This document shows, one piece after another, positions 47,801 through 60,715 of a stretch of DNA of 64,000 nt. The notes beneath the pieces were generated by a model. The model saw only the letters and a program-made list of their open reading frames with translations. It was not told the DNA's origin and made no database searches. Every line of letters begins with the position of its first letter. The first letter of the stretch is position 1. The translations under genes were made by a program, and so were the position numbers. Source of the stretch: Sciurus carolinensis (Eukaryota; Chordata; Mammalia; Rodentia; Sciuridae); the NCBI RefSeq assembly GCF_902686445.1, contig NC_062219.1, forward strand, positions 48,821,056-48,885,055. Direction: 5' to 3'.

Positions 47801-47804
47801 AAGA

Positions 47805-49395
47805 ATTAAGCTCAAATAATTCAGGGTCATAATTAAGGCATCACAATTATGATTTCATAAATATACTGTACAATCCAAAGGGCTTCATAGAGCAAAATCG
47901 GAAGCATGTAAACTATTTTTTCTCATAAGCCCACTTAACTTTGCCTGCTTCAGGAAGTTACATTTGTAATAAACTAAGGTAAGTTCAAGGGTAGTGGTAT
48001 GCAGAGTGAGTTATTGGAGACCATGGTATATTAAGGAAAGTCTCCCAGGAGAGTTAATGTTCATCCTAAATTTTAAATATACAAGGTATTATATAATCAA
48101 TTTTAACTTTAGAAAATACTATAACTAACTTCAAAGAAATAATGAATCAAAGAACTGAAGCAAGAGACAGAATGCTATCAATTGCATTATATATTTTTCG
48201 GTTTATTGTTCATTATATGTGTTCTGTTCATCTAAATAATGCATGGATAAAGAAAAGAAAGCTGTTTCTCATGCACATATAAAAAAAAATAGAATTCTTT
48301 TGCATTCACATGGGATGAAGCAATTTGCAGTAATCTTTTCCTTGATGTGAAAAAGTAAAAGTAGAAAAGTAATGTTCTAATCTTTTTATAATTGGAGGAC
48401 CCCTGTGGTAGATATCTAATTGGAATAAAGAGTTGGGAGATTTGTCAAAATGTTTTATTTACAGTGCTTTTACTTTAATTGTGTGACCAAAATGGTGGAG
48501 TTAGGGAATGCTGTCTTTCAAAAAGCTCCAGTGCAAATAGAGAAAGTAAGTAACCCTGTACGCCACTCATTTGCTGCTGACATTGAGGATAGTTCTGCAT
48601 GTCTCTTTGTATCATCTGTCATTCATTCATTGCATATTCACCCACTACACATAATAGGTGATGGCACTTTGAAGATGTATTAGCTGGGTATGAATTCATC
48701 CACAGATTAATTGTTTTAAAGAAAATTATTGATAACTAGGCTATATCAAATTCTTCGTAATTAGCTTTGGTGACTAGGCTCTACTGAACCCTTATTTCCC
48801 CCTTTGGATTGTACAGCACATTTATGAAATCATATTCTCATTCTGATTTTATAAAACAATTTATTCAAAGATTCAAGTGAACATGCCCCATAGTGATTAA
48901 ACATCTTCCAAATAGAAAATGAGATATTATTCTCCCCTTCTTTTAAGTTTCCCAAAATATTGCAAGTAATCCTCTGTGGGATTCTACCTCCCTATCTTTA
49001 GGAAGGGAAAACAGTTGAATCTCTGATCTTCACTGAAAAGAAGTGAGAAAAGACAGGAGGATAGCCTCCATTCTGGATGATGCTTTTGTACTAAAGATTA
49101 GCATGCTTAGGATTTCTGTCCCATTTACATCTTCTCCAGGTGAAGACTTGCAATCAGCTCCTGAGCACCTGGGCACTTGAAGAATCTCAAGAACTAAAGC
49201 TTCTTTGAACTTAGTCCTGTACAATTCAAGGAAGAACTATTTATTCCTACACTTATTGTATTCATCTGCAGTATTAAAAACAAGAACAACAAAGCAAAAA
49301 TATGAAACTCTGGGACAGGCAGATTTGAATCTGATTCTTATAACACTATTCACTTGTAGAATTATGTCCTTCAAACATGTAGAATCATATTTCTT
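47805..49395. other. No recognisable gene or repeat
   Basis: AT-rich. The stretch 47950-48080 may belong to the same unnamed ancient repeat as 53350-54400 ('gtctcccaggagagttaatg') but is too diverged to call. Confidence 0.4.
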
Positions 49396-49399
49396 TCTC

Positions 49400-49485
49400 T
49401 CTCTAGAGTTTAAGCCCAGGAAGCTAGAGTCAGTTGTTTTTTCATCTTTGATATACATTATAATAAATGTTTCTTGAATAAATAA
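49400..49485 (+). mobile_element. L2 LINE 3' tail
   Basis: 'ttataataaatgtttcttga' followed by 'ataaataacc' resembles the L2 3' terminus. Confidence 0.5.
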
Positions 49486-49529
49486 CCAAATGAGATATCA
49501 GTTTCAATAATAACCTGGGAATATTAGTG

Positions 49530-49690
49530 TCTCTTACGCAGAATTATACTAAATGCTTTACGATGACTGTCTTGAGACCTCAAACAATTCTGCAAAGAAG
49601 TTATGATGATCATTATTTTATAATTAAATCAAGGCTAAAAAAAAGTTAGTTTCTTGAGACCACACTTTTAAAGTCATTGTCATATTCAAT
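49530..49690 (-). mobile_element. MIR SINE fragment
   Basis: 'caattctgcaaagaagttat', 'gatcattattttataattaa', 'atcaaggct', 'tagtttcttgagaccacac' is the antisense of the MIR core and 3' half. Confidence 0.65.
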
Positions 49691-49918
49691 GTTGTCCACA
49701 TCTGATTTGCCTTTTAACATAATTTCCACTTTAACATATAGGCTTCAGGGCAGTGTTCAGATAAAATTTGTATTAAATGAACCATGTATTGGCATATATG
49801 GGCATATGCACGTATGCATAATGACATATATTACGACCATGATATAATTCTACAATGTGCATGCAATAGGGAAAAAATGGTAAACATATTTTAACTATGT
49901 CACATCTATTTAATTGTT

Positions 49919-49938
49919 ACACACACACACACACACAG
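49919..49938. repeat. Short (CA)n microsatellite
   Basis: About ten CA units. Confidence 0.95.
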
Positions 49939-50029
49939 ATGGAATTTTCTAACTTGGGGTTGTGTGTGTTTACTAAGTTTGTTGGTCTAGTGAGTGAAAT
50001 TGCCTACAAATGACCTAAGGAACTTTGTG

Positions 50030-50475
50030 TTCAGCTTTTTTGTTGCTCTGACCAAAAGATCTTACAAGAACAATTAGGGGAGGAAAAGTTTATTTAAGGA
50101 CTAAAGTTTCCTTCATGGTTTCAGAGGTCTCAGTCTATAGATGGCTGACTCCATTTCTCAGGTCTTGAGGTGAGGCTGAACATCATAACAGAAGACTGTG
50201 GTTTGAAGGGAAGCAACTCAAGACATCACATCCGGAAGCAGAGAGAGACTAAACTCAGTTCACTACTTATACACTCCAAAGGCATGCCCCTAATGAGCCA
50301 CCCCCTCCAACCACATTCTACCTGCCTATAGTTACCACTCAGTTAATCCCTATCAGGGGATTAATTTACTGATTGGATTAAGACTCTCATAACCTAATCA
50401 TTTCACCACTAAGCCTTTTTTGCATTGTCTCACAAATGAGCTGGTGGGCAACACCTTGTATCTGAATCATCACAC
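50030..50475 (-). mobile_element. MaLR (ERVL-MaLR) solo LTR
   Basis: Same family as 34618-35032: 'ggggaggaaaagtttattta', 'catggtttcagaggtctcag', 'gatggctgactccattt', 'cacatccggaagcagagaga', 'aatgagccaccccctccaac', 'caggggattaatttactgat', 'acctaatcatttcaccac'. Boundaries approximate. Confidence 0.82.
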
Positions 50476-52087
50476 TCTGAGTTACCTAGATGTATTTGAG
50501 ACACCTGGAATTATCTTTTCTCAGTTGCATGGGATATAACCCAGCTCAGTTTATTTGATTCTTCCAATGACAAAAATTATTTCTTACACTCTTTTCTGTA
50601 AGATGGGATACTAATGGGACAATGTTCTCATCACTGGAATGGAAGCCACATCTTCTTTAACAGATGTCCTGTGAGTGTCATCATGAGACAATGAGAGGTT
50701 GGAAGGGTAGTATATCTCTACCCCATTTACCCTAACCTGAAACATGCCCTCCAGATCACATCTATAACTCAACTCATCTGACATTATGATGTCATTAAGA
50801 ACCTTGGTATGTGATCTGGTGCAAAATGAAGAAATGATTTAAATAAGGAAGCAATTTAAAACAATGGAAAAATGATTTCAAAGGCACATATTCACCAAAA
50901 CTTTAAGATGACAGAACTAGACAAATGTTCTTCCTCTTCCTTTCCCCTTTTTTTAATTAATATTACCCTTCAAGAGGTAAACTAAAATTTTGGTTTACCT
51001 TCCTGTGTTTGAAATCTTAATACAGAGGGAAAGTGGGAAAAAGGAAGAAAAGGAGGAATGAGGAAAACAATTAAAGCACCTGCCTGAGTTCCCTAATAAA
51101 CATGGCTCACTGCTGTTGTCAGTGAGAATTCAATGACCATTGACATCACCATTCCAAAAGAAAAATTATCCCTACTTCATCTATCAAATCAATATCTTCA
51201 CAGAAGGAAAGTATCATAGATTATAATCAGCACACAGCTCAATAAATTGTCTGAGGTTCCCAAGCCACATTAATCAGAACCTTGTGTTAACTGATATCAA
51301 TGCAACATATTCACACATTATATTGAATATACACCTCTGTGATTTCAGAGATATTTTTGGAAATCCTCCAAACATAAATTATAGTTTGTAATTATATGAA
51401 AATGAGGGACAAGGGTGGGGGAAAATATTTACATATTTCCTGAGTAATATTTAAAGTTTATGTAAAATTTTATAATGTATGAATTAAATAATATATTATT
51501 GCTCAGGGAAAATTGATATACATTACCATCATTAAAATGACTCAGTTTTTTTAAGTAAATCATTTTTCTTTATACCAACTCTAGTTCTGTTATTGACATA
51601 TTATATATGTTTCCTGTACTTTATTCAGTGAATGCCTTTAACATAAAGAAAAAATTATTTATTTACATGCTTTTTCTCTTTCATGAATTATCAATATTTT
51701 CCTAGAATATACTGATGAGGATTCCACTGGGTATTAACTGACATTAACTTAAACATTCAGGTATCCTACTTGGCCACAGGGAGCAAGTCACTTCTCCAAT
51801 ATACATTCAATTACAAACCCTGGATTTCCCTGAAATGGAATGTCTGTACTCACACAATATCTTTCCTGAATGCATTTTGTCCTCAAATGAACTTACCTTT
51901 GCTAAGGAGCAGTTATATTTTGGCTGAGTATGGATAAAGATACAGAACAAATAAGGAATACTTTGCCTTCTAGGATTAATTTATTACTATTTAGATAGGA
52001 AGATAATATGCAAGCATTGAAATTCTGAATGGAATGTTATAAGATACTAGATATTTTCAAAGACAAAGTCATTTTTCAATCAGGGAT
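50476..52087. other. No recognisable gene or repeat
   Basis: AT-rich intergenic sequence, no coding signal. Confidence 0.5.
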
Positions 52088-52098
52088 ATGACATAACT

Positions 52099-53265
52099 TT
52101 TTTTATTAATTTTTTTTTATTTTTACAGATTGCATTTTTTTATTGTAAACAAATGGGGTACAACTTGTTTCTCTGGTTGTATAGTAGAAGCGTACCATTT
52201 GTGTAATCATACATTTACATAGGGTAATGGTGTTTGATTCATTTTGTTATTTTTCCTTCCCCCCACCCCTCCCACCCCTCTTTTCCCTCTATAAAGTCCA
52301 TTTCAATTCATTATACACAAATGGGGTATAACTTTTCATTTCTATGGTTGTACACAATGTAGATTCATACCATGTAATCATACATATACATAAGGTAGTA
52401 CTGTCTGTTTCATTCTACTGTCTTTCCATCTCCCACCCCTCCCACCCCATTTTCCTTTATACCATCCAAAGTTCCTTCATTCTTCTCTTCCCCCTTGCCA
52501 CCCCCACTTGTTATATATATCATCATCCACTTATCAGAGAAAACATTCCACCTTTGGTTTTCTGGGCTTGGCCTATTTCACTTAGCATAATATTTTCCAA
52601 CTTCATCCATCTACCAGCAAATGCCATCATTTTATTCTTCTTTATGGCTGAGTAATATTCCATTGTGTATACATACCACAGTTTCTTTATCCATTCATCA
52701 ATCGAAGGGCATCTAGTATGGTTCCACGATTTAGCTATTGTTAATTGAGCTGCTATGAATATAGATGTGGCTGCATCACTGTATAATGCTGATTTTAAGT
52801 CCTTTGGGTATAAACTGAGGAGTGGGACAGCTGGGTTAAATGGTGGGTCCATTCCAAGTTTTCTGAGGAATCTCAATACTGCTTTCCAGAGTGGCTGCAC
52901 CAATTTGCAACTCCACCAGCAATGTATGAGTGTGCCTTTTTCCCTACATCCACGCCAACACTTAATATTGTTTGTGTTCTTGATAATAGCTATTCTAATT
53001 GGAGTTAGATAAAATTTAGAATGGTTTTAGTTTGCATTTCTCTAATTACTAGATATGATGAGCACTTTTTCATATATTGGTTGATCACTGTATATCTTCT
53101 TCTGTGAAGTGTCTGCCCACTTTCTTAGCCCATTTATTTATTGGGTTCTTTGTATTTTTGGTGTAAAGTTTTTTAAGTTCTTTGTAAACTTTGGAGATTA
53201 GTGCTCTATCTGAAGTGCATGTGGAAAAGATTTTCTCCCACTCTGTAGGCTCTCTTTTCCCTCTA
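52099..53265 (-). mobile_element. 5'-truncated sciurid-type L1 with duplicated 3' UTR segment
   Basis: T-rich tail at 52099-52140, two similar 3' UTR blocks (52141-52298 and 52307-52462), then the ORF2 C-terminus. This is open on minus from 52903 to 52523, with the [27 protein letters not shown] and [12 protein letters not shown] motifs. ORF2 text continues frame-broken to 53265. Flanking repeats ATGACATAACT (52088-52098) and ATGATATAACT (53266-53276), 10/11 identical, mark a single insertion. Confidence 0.94.
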
Positions 53266-53349
53266 ATGATATAACTCTTTAGAACTAGGTCTTTTTATTA
53301 AAAAGTGTCCATGGTGCTCAAGAGGGAAACGATAATGTCATCAAAGATT

Positions 53350-54400
53350 CACTGTTAGATTTCTCTAGATAATTCTTCTAAGTTACCCTGGACCCCAGTA
53401 GCCCAAGCCCTGGACAAGCAAGCATTAGGTGCCAGCAGATACTGGGTGTCAGTCACTGGGCCAGCAGGAAAGGAACATGGCCTTCTTCTCAAGAAGCTTA
53501 AGTGTAATAGGGAAAACATGTAATTAAGCTAACATGAATGTAAATTATACATCAAAGTGATTAAAATTTCATCTATTCTAGTTTCTGAAGAAGGAAAAGG
53601 GAGCTTTTATGGGACTGGAGATTAGGAAGGTGATAATTGTTATATATTTGATTGTTCTATTTCATCTTTCTGTTATTGTTTGTGATATTGCACTAGACTG
53701 AGATTGGAAAAATACATTTGAAGAAGGACAAGTAACATTTGATTACATAAATAATTATGATAAAGTCCAAGTATGATAGAGCATTTCTGTAATCCCAGTA
53801 ACTTGAGAGACTGAGGCAGGAGGATTTCAAGTTTGAGGCCAGCTAAAGCAATTTAGCAAGACCCTCAGCAATTTAGCAAGATCCTGTCCCATAATAAAAC
53901 ACAAAAAGGACTGGTGGTATAACTCAGTGGAAAAGTACCCCTGGGATCAATCCTCAGTTTCAAAAAAATAAAAATAAATAATTATAAGGAAATAAAAAAA
54001 AGAGTAAACCATGTGATAAATACAATTCAGTGCTACATGTTACCTTCATGGCAACCAGAGAAAGTGTCTGGAGAAAATGATATTTAAACTGACCCTTCAC
54101 TGGTAAATAAGGATTAGACAAGCAAAATAAGGCAGGTGAGGTGGATTCTTTACTTAGATGTGTGAAGATCCAGGAATGAGAGGAAATTCTACACATTGAA
54201 AGAACAAATGTGTTCACTTCTTTATGGTTAGAAGTTACTGTACAGTGAAAGGGAGGGAAAGAAATTATCATCGCAGAGATTTAGTCTTAAGGATTATGGA
54301 AAGTCAGTGAATTTGACTAATAAAAGAGGTAATAAGATTTTTGTTTTAAAAGGATTATTCTAGCTACAGTGTAGAAGTTTGGAAATAATGAAAATAGTGC
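53350..54400 (+). repeat. Ancient interspersed repeat, family not named, split by a SINE
   Basis: Phrases in order: 'cagtcactgggccagcagga', 'ttctcaagaagcttaagtgt' (before the SINE at 53759-53973), then 'gatatttaaactgaccctt', 'caagcaaaataaggcaggtg', 'ttttgttttaaaaggattat' and 'tctagctacagtgtagaagt'. These match a familiar ancient mammalian repeat ('ccctcaaggagcttacagtctag ... tgacatttgagctgag ... gatcactctggctgctgtgtgg'). I do not assign a name. Confidence 0.55.
53759..53973 (+). mobile_element. Composite B1-ID SINE with perfect target-site duplication
   Basis: B1 half (53765-53890: 'ctgtaatcccagtaacttga', 'gactgaggcaggaggattt', 'aagatcctgtcccataat') followed by the ID-like half (53910-53960: 'ggtggtataactcagtgg', 'gggatcaatcctcag') and an A-rich tail. 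Flanked by ATAAATAATTAT at 53747-53758 and 53974-53985, a perfect 12-bp repeat. Confidence 0.95.
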
Positions 54401-55899
54401 TATTGGTTAGGGCAATTCAGAAAAACAAATTACATTATAGGTATTAAAACACAGGATGTAAGGTAAGGATTTAGTTAAAAAGTGTTGAAAGACTGAAACA
54501 AAAAGAAACATTAAAATAAAACGGACCTACTAACCTCAGGATGCAGCCACTATCCCTCTGTCTGGGGGATCAGATTTTGGAGTTTCCCAAACCCAGAAGT
54601 TGGAAAAGGACATCACATGACTGATGACTAAGGAATGGATCTTTCCCAGTAGTACTGATGCCTTGGAATTTGAGAAGTGGTCTCTAAGGTCATGACTCAG
54701 ACTTCTGGGATGCACTGAAGCCCCTATTATGTCTTTATCTCTGAAGGGTCACAAGGAAGTTGATTCTCAAAGGACCAACAGGAGCAGGAGAGTGTAATCA
54801 ATCAATGGAATCAATCAGTGTCAGGGTGAAGAGCTACTGATAGTGACACTGTTGGGAACAGCCTCCAAATTGCAAAGAGAAAGTTCTTTTAGTTTCCTCC
54901 TGCCTTCCCTCTGTTCTTCCCCTGGAAGAATCAAATAGAAAGATAGCAAGCAATAAGGAATTACAGTTTAAAAAATCCAACCTCCATCATTAAAATGTAG
55001 AGCTTAGAAGTGCCTATCTGGATTTGAGAAACACTGGTTTATTAAATGACAGTCTATCCTTTTGGCTTTTTGGGCACTACACTATCCTCTTACACATATT
55101 TGGATTTTCACACAATAATTGCTATCTTATGCTTCCATTTTGTGAGCTGAAATTATCCTCAAATCATATTCTTTCCCCCAAAGTGGGAAATTCTAGGTTT
55201 TCAGAGCCACTTTCTCTGTGGCACTCATCATATTCATCTCTGAATGATCTCAATTATTTCTCTAAGTAAGCCACTTTCCAGCTGAATATTCTATAATCTG
55301 AAGAAAATACTTTAGCTAATAAACTCCCAAGTAATTCTTATTCCAAAAGTTGTGTTTGCTAACAGAAGATACATGGTAATGATGATGAAGAGAATTTAAA
55401 TTGACTCCAGTGATGTTTAGGATTTGTTTAGACAAAATGAGTAGAAAAAAAACAATGGTTGCGTTGACAACGATTCTGAATTTTGTCTCAGGCAACTGAG
55501 CAAATGCTGGTGCCATTGACTAACGTAGATCACACTACAGGAGCTGCAGGTTTGGTAGCGAAAATGAACTCAACTTGCAAAATGATTTTTTCAAGTATAT
55601 TTCTAATTAAAATTTAAAATTTATTCTTTGATATGAAATGTGACAAATGCATAAGGCTGTGAAATTACCACAGCATCAGTGACATAAAACTTTAAATGTT
55701 TTTAAAAAAGTTCTACATGTTACCCCTTTGTAGTCAAGTACTCTGCCCACCCCATTCCCTGAGCAAAAATCAATTATGTACTATCTTTAGAGTTTTGCTT
55801 TTTCCACAATGTCTTGGACAGAGAGCCATATTTTAAACCTAATGCATTTGAGACTCAATCATACCATTCTGTATATTAACACATCATTCCTTTAAATAT
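54401..55899. other. No recognisable gene or repeat
   Basis: Intergenic sequence; 54530-54870 is less AT-rich but has no coding or repeat signature I recognise. Parts of 55640-55899 may already be L1M 3' UTR. Confidence 0.45.
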
Positions 55900-57770
55900 A
55901 TTTTAATTGACTTTAATGTAATAAATAATTTACATATATAAAATTTCTCTTGCTAGATGCAACCAATGTCAGGGGAGGGGCTACTAAAAGACTGACAGGA
56001 ACAGCAGACAATGGTTTGTAGCAAATTTATAGTTATGCGCCTATCATGACAATGGAGTTTGAGAACATTTCCATCATCTCAAGGAATTCCCTCAATCCCA
56101 TTTGCAGTCAATCTCTTCAATCAACCTCCAGCCCCAGACAACCACTGATTTGTTTTCTATCTCTATAAATCAGTTCCTTCTGGACATTTCATATAAATAA
56201 AATTATACAATACAGAGTCTTTTGCATCTGACTTCTTTTACTTAGCATGCCTTTGCAGATCAATCATGTTGTAAGATATGTCAGAATTTTGCTCCTTTTT
56301 ATTGATGAATGATATTTGATTGTGTGGATATATATTTTATCCATCTATTCACCAGATAATGAACATAGTGCTTATCTCTGACCTTTATCTATTATAAATA
56401 ATGCTGCTATAAATGCTCATGTACAAGTTTTTCTGTGGACATATGCTTTTATTTTTCTTTGGTAGACTCACAGAGATCAATTTTGGGGTTATTTTACTAT
56501 TTTAAGAGAATGACAAATATTTTAAAGTGGTTGTAGAATTTTATATTACCATAGTAATGTATGAGAGTTCCTGCAACTTTTGGTATGGTCTAGTTTTGCT
56601 AAAGTCATCATTATTGATGTGCAATGATACTTATTAGCTTTTGGAGGTGAGGTGTCCCTCAAAATCTCATATGTGAGAGATGCAAGAAGGCTTAGAAGTG
56701 AAATGATTGGGTTATGAAACCCTTAATCTGATCAGTGAATTAATCCCATGATGGGATTAACTGAGTGGAAACCGAAGGCAGGCAGGGTGTGGTTGAAATA
56801 GATGGGCGTTTAGGGGTGTGTCTTAGATTTGTATCTGGTGAGTGGAGTCTCTCTCTGCTTCCATCATCATTTGAGTTACTTCCCTCCGCCACATTCTTCC
56901 ACCATTATATCTTGCCTCATTTCAAGCCCCAAGGAATGGAGATGTTTGTCCATGGACTGAGACCTTTGAAACCATAAGCCACCAAATAAACTTTTCCTCT
57001 TTAAAATTGTTCTTGTCAGATCTATTAGTAACTGCAATGAAAAGAAAAAAAAACTGACTAAAACAGTACTTCACCGGAGTTTGAACTTATATTTTCTTAA
57101 TGATTAATGATATTGAACAACTTTTCATGTCCTTATTTAGATATGCATACCTTCTTTGTGTGTCTCTTCAAATCTTTCCCCATTTTATTATTTTTTAGAG
57201 CTCTCATATATCATACAAGTTCTTTGTGAGATAAATTATTTTCAAAAATTTTGCTAGTCTGTAGTTCATCTTTTTATTATTTTACATATCATATGTTCAG
57301 ATGAGAATCAACTTGATACTGAATCTGCATCAATCTCTTTCTCACCTCTTCAGTGATTCAAAGTTTAGGACTTTGGATATTGTCCCAAGGTTCTCTGAAT
57401 CACTGTTTCTTTTTCCTTTTTTTTTTTTTTCAAATTATTTTTGGTTCTATTTTCAGAGTAGCTAATTTCTACTGATCAATCTTTAAATTCATTGACTTGG
57501 AGTGAATATTCCCCTCCAATTAAACATATTTGGTGAATCTTTATTTTAGATGTTACATTTTTGGTTCTGTTATTGTAGTATGACTTATATTACTCTCTTC
57601 TCTCTCTCTCCCTCTCACTGAAACACACATTTTCATAGATTTTAAGGAACTTAATTTTTACCTCATAAAGTATAGTTATAACAACAGTTTTTGTAGTTTC
57701 TGATAATTTTTTATTTTGGTATCTGTTTATATTTTTTCCCTTCAAATCAATAGTTTTCCCCAGTCTTTTG
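55900..57770 (-). mobile_element. Old L1M element, split by a MaLR LTR
   Basis: Left part 56080-56632 is the antisense of an L1M4/L1ME 3' UTR and ORF2 end ('cagacaaccactgatttg', 'catttcatataaataaaatt', 'aataatgctgctataaatgc', 'atgtatgagagttcctgca'). After the LTR the text resumes at 57072 ('taatgattaatgatattgaa', 'caacttttcatgtcctt', 'ttcaaatctttccccatttt'). From about 57330 it matches ORF1-side L1M/HAL1 text ('gtcccaaggttctctgaatc', 'ctaatttctactgatcaatc', 'tttggttctgttattgtagt'). Confidence 0.8.
56633..57066 (+). mobile_element. MaLR (ERVL-MaLR) solo LTR inserted in old L1M
   Basis: 'ggaggtgaggtgtccctcaa', 'gtgaaatgattgggttatga', 'gattaatcccatgatggga' type text, 'tttaggggtgtgtcttagat', 'cttccctccgccacattctt', 'gaccctttgaaaccataagcc' region, 'accaaataaacttttcctct' (AATAAA signal), and the 3' end 'gactaaaacag'. 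L1M sequence lies on both sides. A 5-bp TACTT repeat at 56628-56632 and 57067-57071 is a plausible target duplication. Confidence 0.85.
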
Positions 57771-57861
57771 GATTGTATTTTGATTATTTATTATCATGTT
57801 GTGCCCTTCTGGGCCCCATTAAAATCAACTGGAGAATTTTTATTTGTATGTATATGTATAG

Positions 57862-57863
<2 letters not shown>

Positions 57864-57902
<39 letters not shown>
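57864..57902. repeat. (GT)n microsatellite
   Basis: About 19 GT units. Apparent Cys-Val repeats in frames here are translation of the simple repeat. Confidence 0.98.
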
Positions 57903-57903
<1 letters not shown>

Positions 57904-57939
57904 CTCTGTGTGCGTTTCTGTCGAAACCACTGATATTTA

Positions 57940-59639
57940 GAAAACAAGTTAGATCACACCTTCTGTGTGCAGTGGTCTTAATGTTCAGTTTTCAGATCAT
58001 TGCTATGCCCTTTAGATCTGCACTATACAGGAACTGCACAGAGGTTAATCTAGGACTTAGTGGTTTATTTAAATATTCATGTCTCAAGGTCCTACTTCTG
58101 CCTCTTTGGGTCTGATCTGTTCATGTGCAGCTTGACTCAGTGCACCTGTGCATGCACAACCTAGGTTGACATATATCCAAAATTATAGGATGAACTTCTT
58201 TAACTCTATTTATTTTCCTTGTACTCCCCATATTACAGAGACTCCTTTTCCTAGTTCACCTAGTGATCAAGATTGATTTATTTCAGCATTTTAGCCTCTG
58301 TACTCTTATATAGCTAACTGTGCAGCGAAGGATACCTGGAGACACAATAGTAGGAAAACAGAGTAGAAAATAATAAGTGTCCCTCAACACTGCTATTTAC
58401 TCCATAAGAGACTCTTTTTTTTTTTTTATTCTTCTGCCACAGGTGTTGATTTTCTCTCTGAATTTTAGTAACTAACATGCTTGTTTTTGATGCAGTGATG
58501 CATCATAGCAAAGGGATTAATCATGTCAAAGCTGGAAATAAAGCAAGGAAAAATAACCAAGACACTTACTGATTATGTTTTTCAGTTTTGACTTCTCTCC
58601 ACAACCCACCTATTATTTTTATTTTTCATGTTCTGCGTGATTCGATCTTCATCTTTTGTAAAGAGAGCACAGTTGTAATTCACAGAGATAAGCAGTCACT
58701 TGCTCCACCTTGGATAGCACTGGAAATAAGAGTTGATTTTTAAGGACCCATGAGATTCTCAAATTGCTTACTCTAGTTAGGCATATGAATCTGAATCTTC
58801 AGAGCTTCTATTGCATTCAGTTTGGGTTTTATACACACAATACGTAGAAAAATTAAATTCATAGAAGTGACTGAGAGTCCTAATTGGTAAGTATAGAGTG
58901 AAGAAAAAATAACACAGAATGTGGGTGCCAGAAAATTCAAGTGACATTTGAAGGAAAAGGGTTGCATGCCATGCAAACTGAAAGAGAACAAGAATACATA
59001 TCCTGCAAGGAAATTATGTAGTATGGATTCTCCATGCGGAAAATGTTGAATGCCACAGAAGCTAAAGATGAGATTTCAGAAAGAAAGAAATTGTTTTAAA
59101 ATGTGAAGTTCTACCCAAAGATGAAGGATAGCATTTAAAAAACATCCATTTGACTATGGACCAAAAAAGAACATACATGACACAGGCAAGGTCAATTTAA
59201 GTAAAGCCATTAGGGTCAAATAGCAGTGATTTTTTTCCTGGTAAGTGAAAGGTCAGGTAGGTACCACAAATTTAGATAATGTTAACATGGAATTTGTCTG
59301 TGAGATGAAGAAGATAAGGCAGTAGTTAGAGGAGGAAGTTGCTTTGGAGAACTGGAGAGATTTTTGTCTTGTTTTAATAGTATATATACTTTTGTTGTTG
59401 TTGTTCTTAACCTGCAATGTGAACTTAGAACCTTGAAATGTCAATGAGAAGGAACCAGTAAAATTTTCAAAATAACCCTGAAAGTTTTCCTTCAGTGTTC
59501 CCTTTGGATCTTTTAGTCCTTATTTTCTTTCCTACCTCCTTACTAGTTTCTCCTGAGGGCAATTTTCTAATGAATTAATAGGATATAAATTCTCATTCAG
59601 AAGTCTGCTTCTGGGGAAATCAACCCAAAACAACTCTAA
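57940..59639. other. No recognisable gene or repeat
   Basis: AT-rich intergenic sequence. Short frames have no motifs. Confidence 0.5.
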
Positions 59640-60715
59640 ATTTATTTATCTAGTACTGATTTCACATTTTTCACAGGACTCCAAAGTCATCTATCCAAGT
59701 TCTTGTTTTCTATTTCCACATTTTTTGAATAATAAGTATCTCAAACTTAATATGTTCAAAGATCTTGATTTTTATTTTGCTGATGTTATTCCTCTTTCAG
59801 TATTCCTCCTTTTAATAAAAGGGAACATAATCACCTCAAGAGAAATAATCATCTTTAATTTCTCCATTCCCCTTAACCCATATCCAAACCTTTAGCAAAT
59901 GATGTTGACTGGGAGTGAAATTTAAAATTTTCCAATCTGTTAAATCTGTCAAGTCCTCTCATAAGTGTTACTACCATTCTTGCCAACCCCTACTATTGTC
60001 AAAGTATATACTACAACAGTATGCTAAGTGATTCACTTAATATACACATGCCATAATATTAGCCAGAGTGATATTTGTAAATGCATCTCAAATTATATCC
60101 TATGCTCTCTAGAGAACTTTCAGTGGTTTCCTATTGAATTTAAATAATAATATCTATTAATTACCATATCTACATGCAAGAGGATATGAAATATTTAGCA
60201 ACAGGTGTAGAGCAAACATTCACCAGGCAAAAAATATGCTGGTCATAATGTGTAATGCTAAATAAGTCCCTAGTGGTAGGATATTTGCTAGATCTATAAA
60301 ATGCTACAAGATGATTCTCCTTCTCTCATGCTGCCTGCTAATGCAGTCTTTTTTCCTCATATTACCTTTGTTTAGCTCTATGGCTGGCTCTCCCTCTCCC
60401 TCCAAGTACTACCTCAGACATTACAGCTTCAATGAGACTGACCAGTCAACATCAAGTCCTTTCCTAGTCCAGCTAATTCACCACTCCATGTATTTGTTTC
60501 CTTTCCTTCACAGGACTGAAAACTATGAAATTATTTTGAATATTTATTTACTTCTATTTTTCCCCTTAGTTAGAATTTAAGTTCTCAAGTAAAGGGATCT
60601 TATCTTCTTAGCAGTGTATGCATCGTATTTGATATATGACAGACATCCAATGTTCACTGGTTAAGTGATTGAAAATATAAATGAATAAGTGTGAGGATAT
60701 ATGGATTGAAGAAAG
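59640..60715 (+). mobile_element. L2 LINE, 3' kilobase
   Basis: In order: 'actccaaagtcatctatcca', 'tctgttaaatctgtcaagtc', 'gccagagtgatatttgtaaa', 'ctttcagtggtttcctattg', 'ctctatggctggctctccct' and 'tttcacaggactgaaaact' region, 'tagttagaatttaagttctc', 'aagtaaagggatcttatc', ending at 'aatataaatgaataagtg'. This is the L2 ORF2 C-terminal part and 3' end. Several stops; ancient. Confidence 0.75.

Noticed and set aside
57716..58115. Open frames with a Cys-Val repeat segment
   Set aside because: The repeat is the (GT)n microsatellite, and the flanks have no motif.
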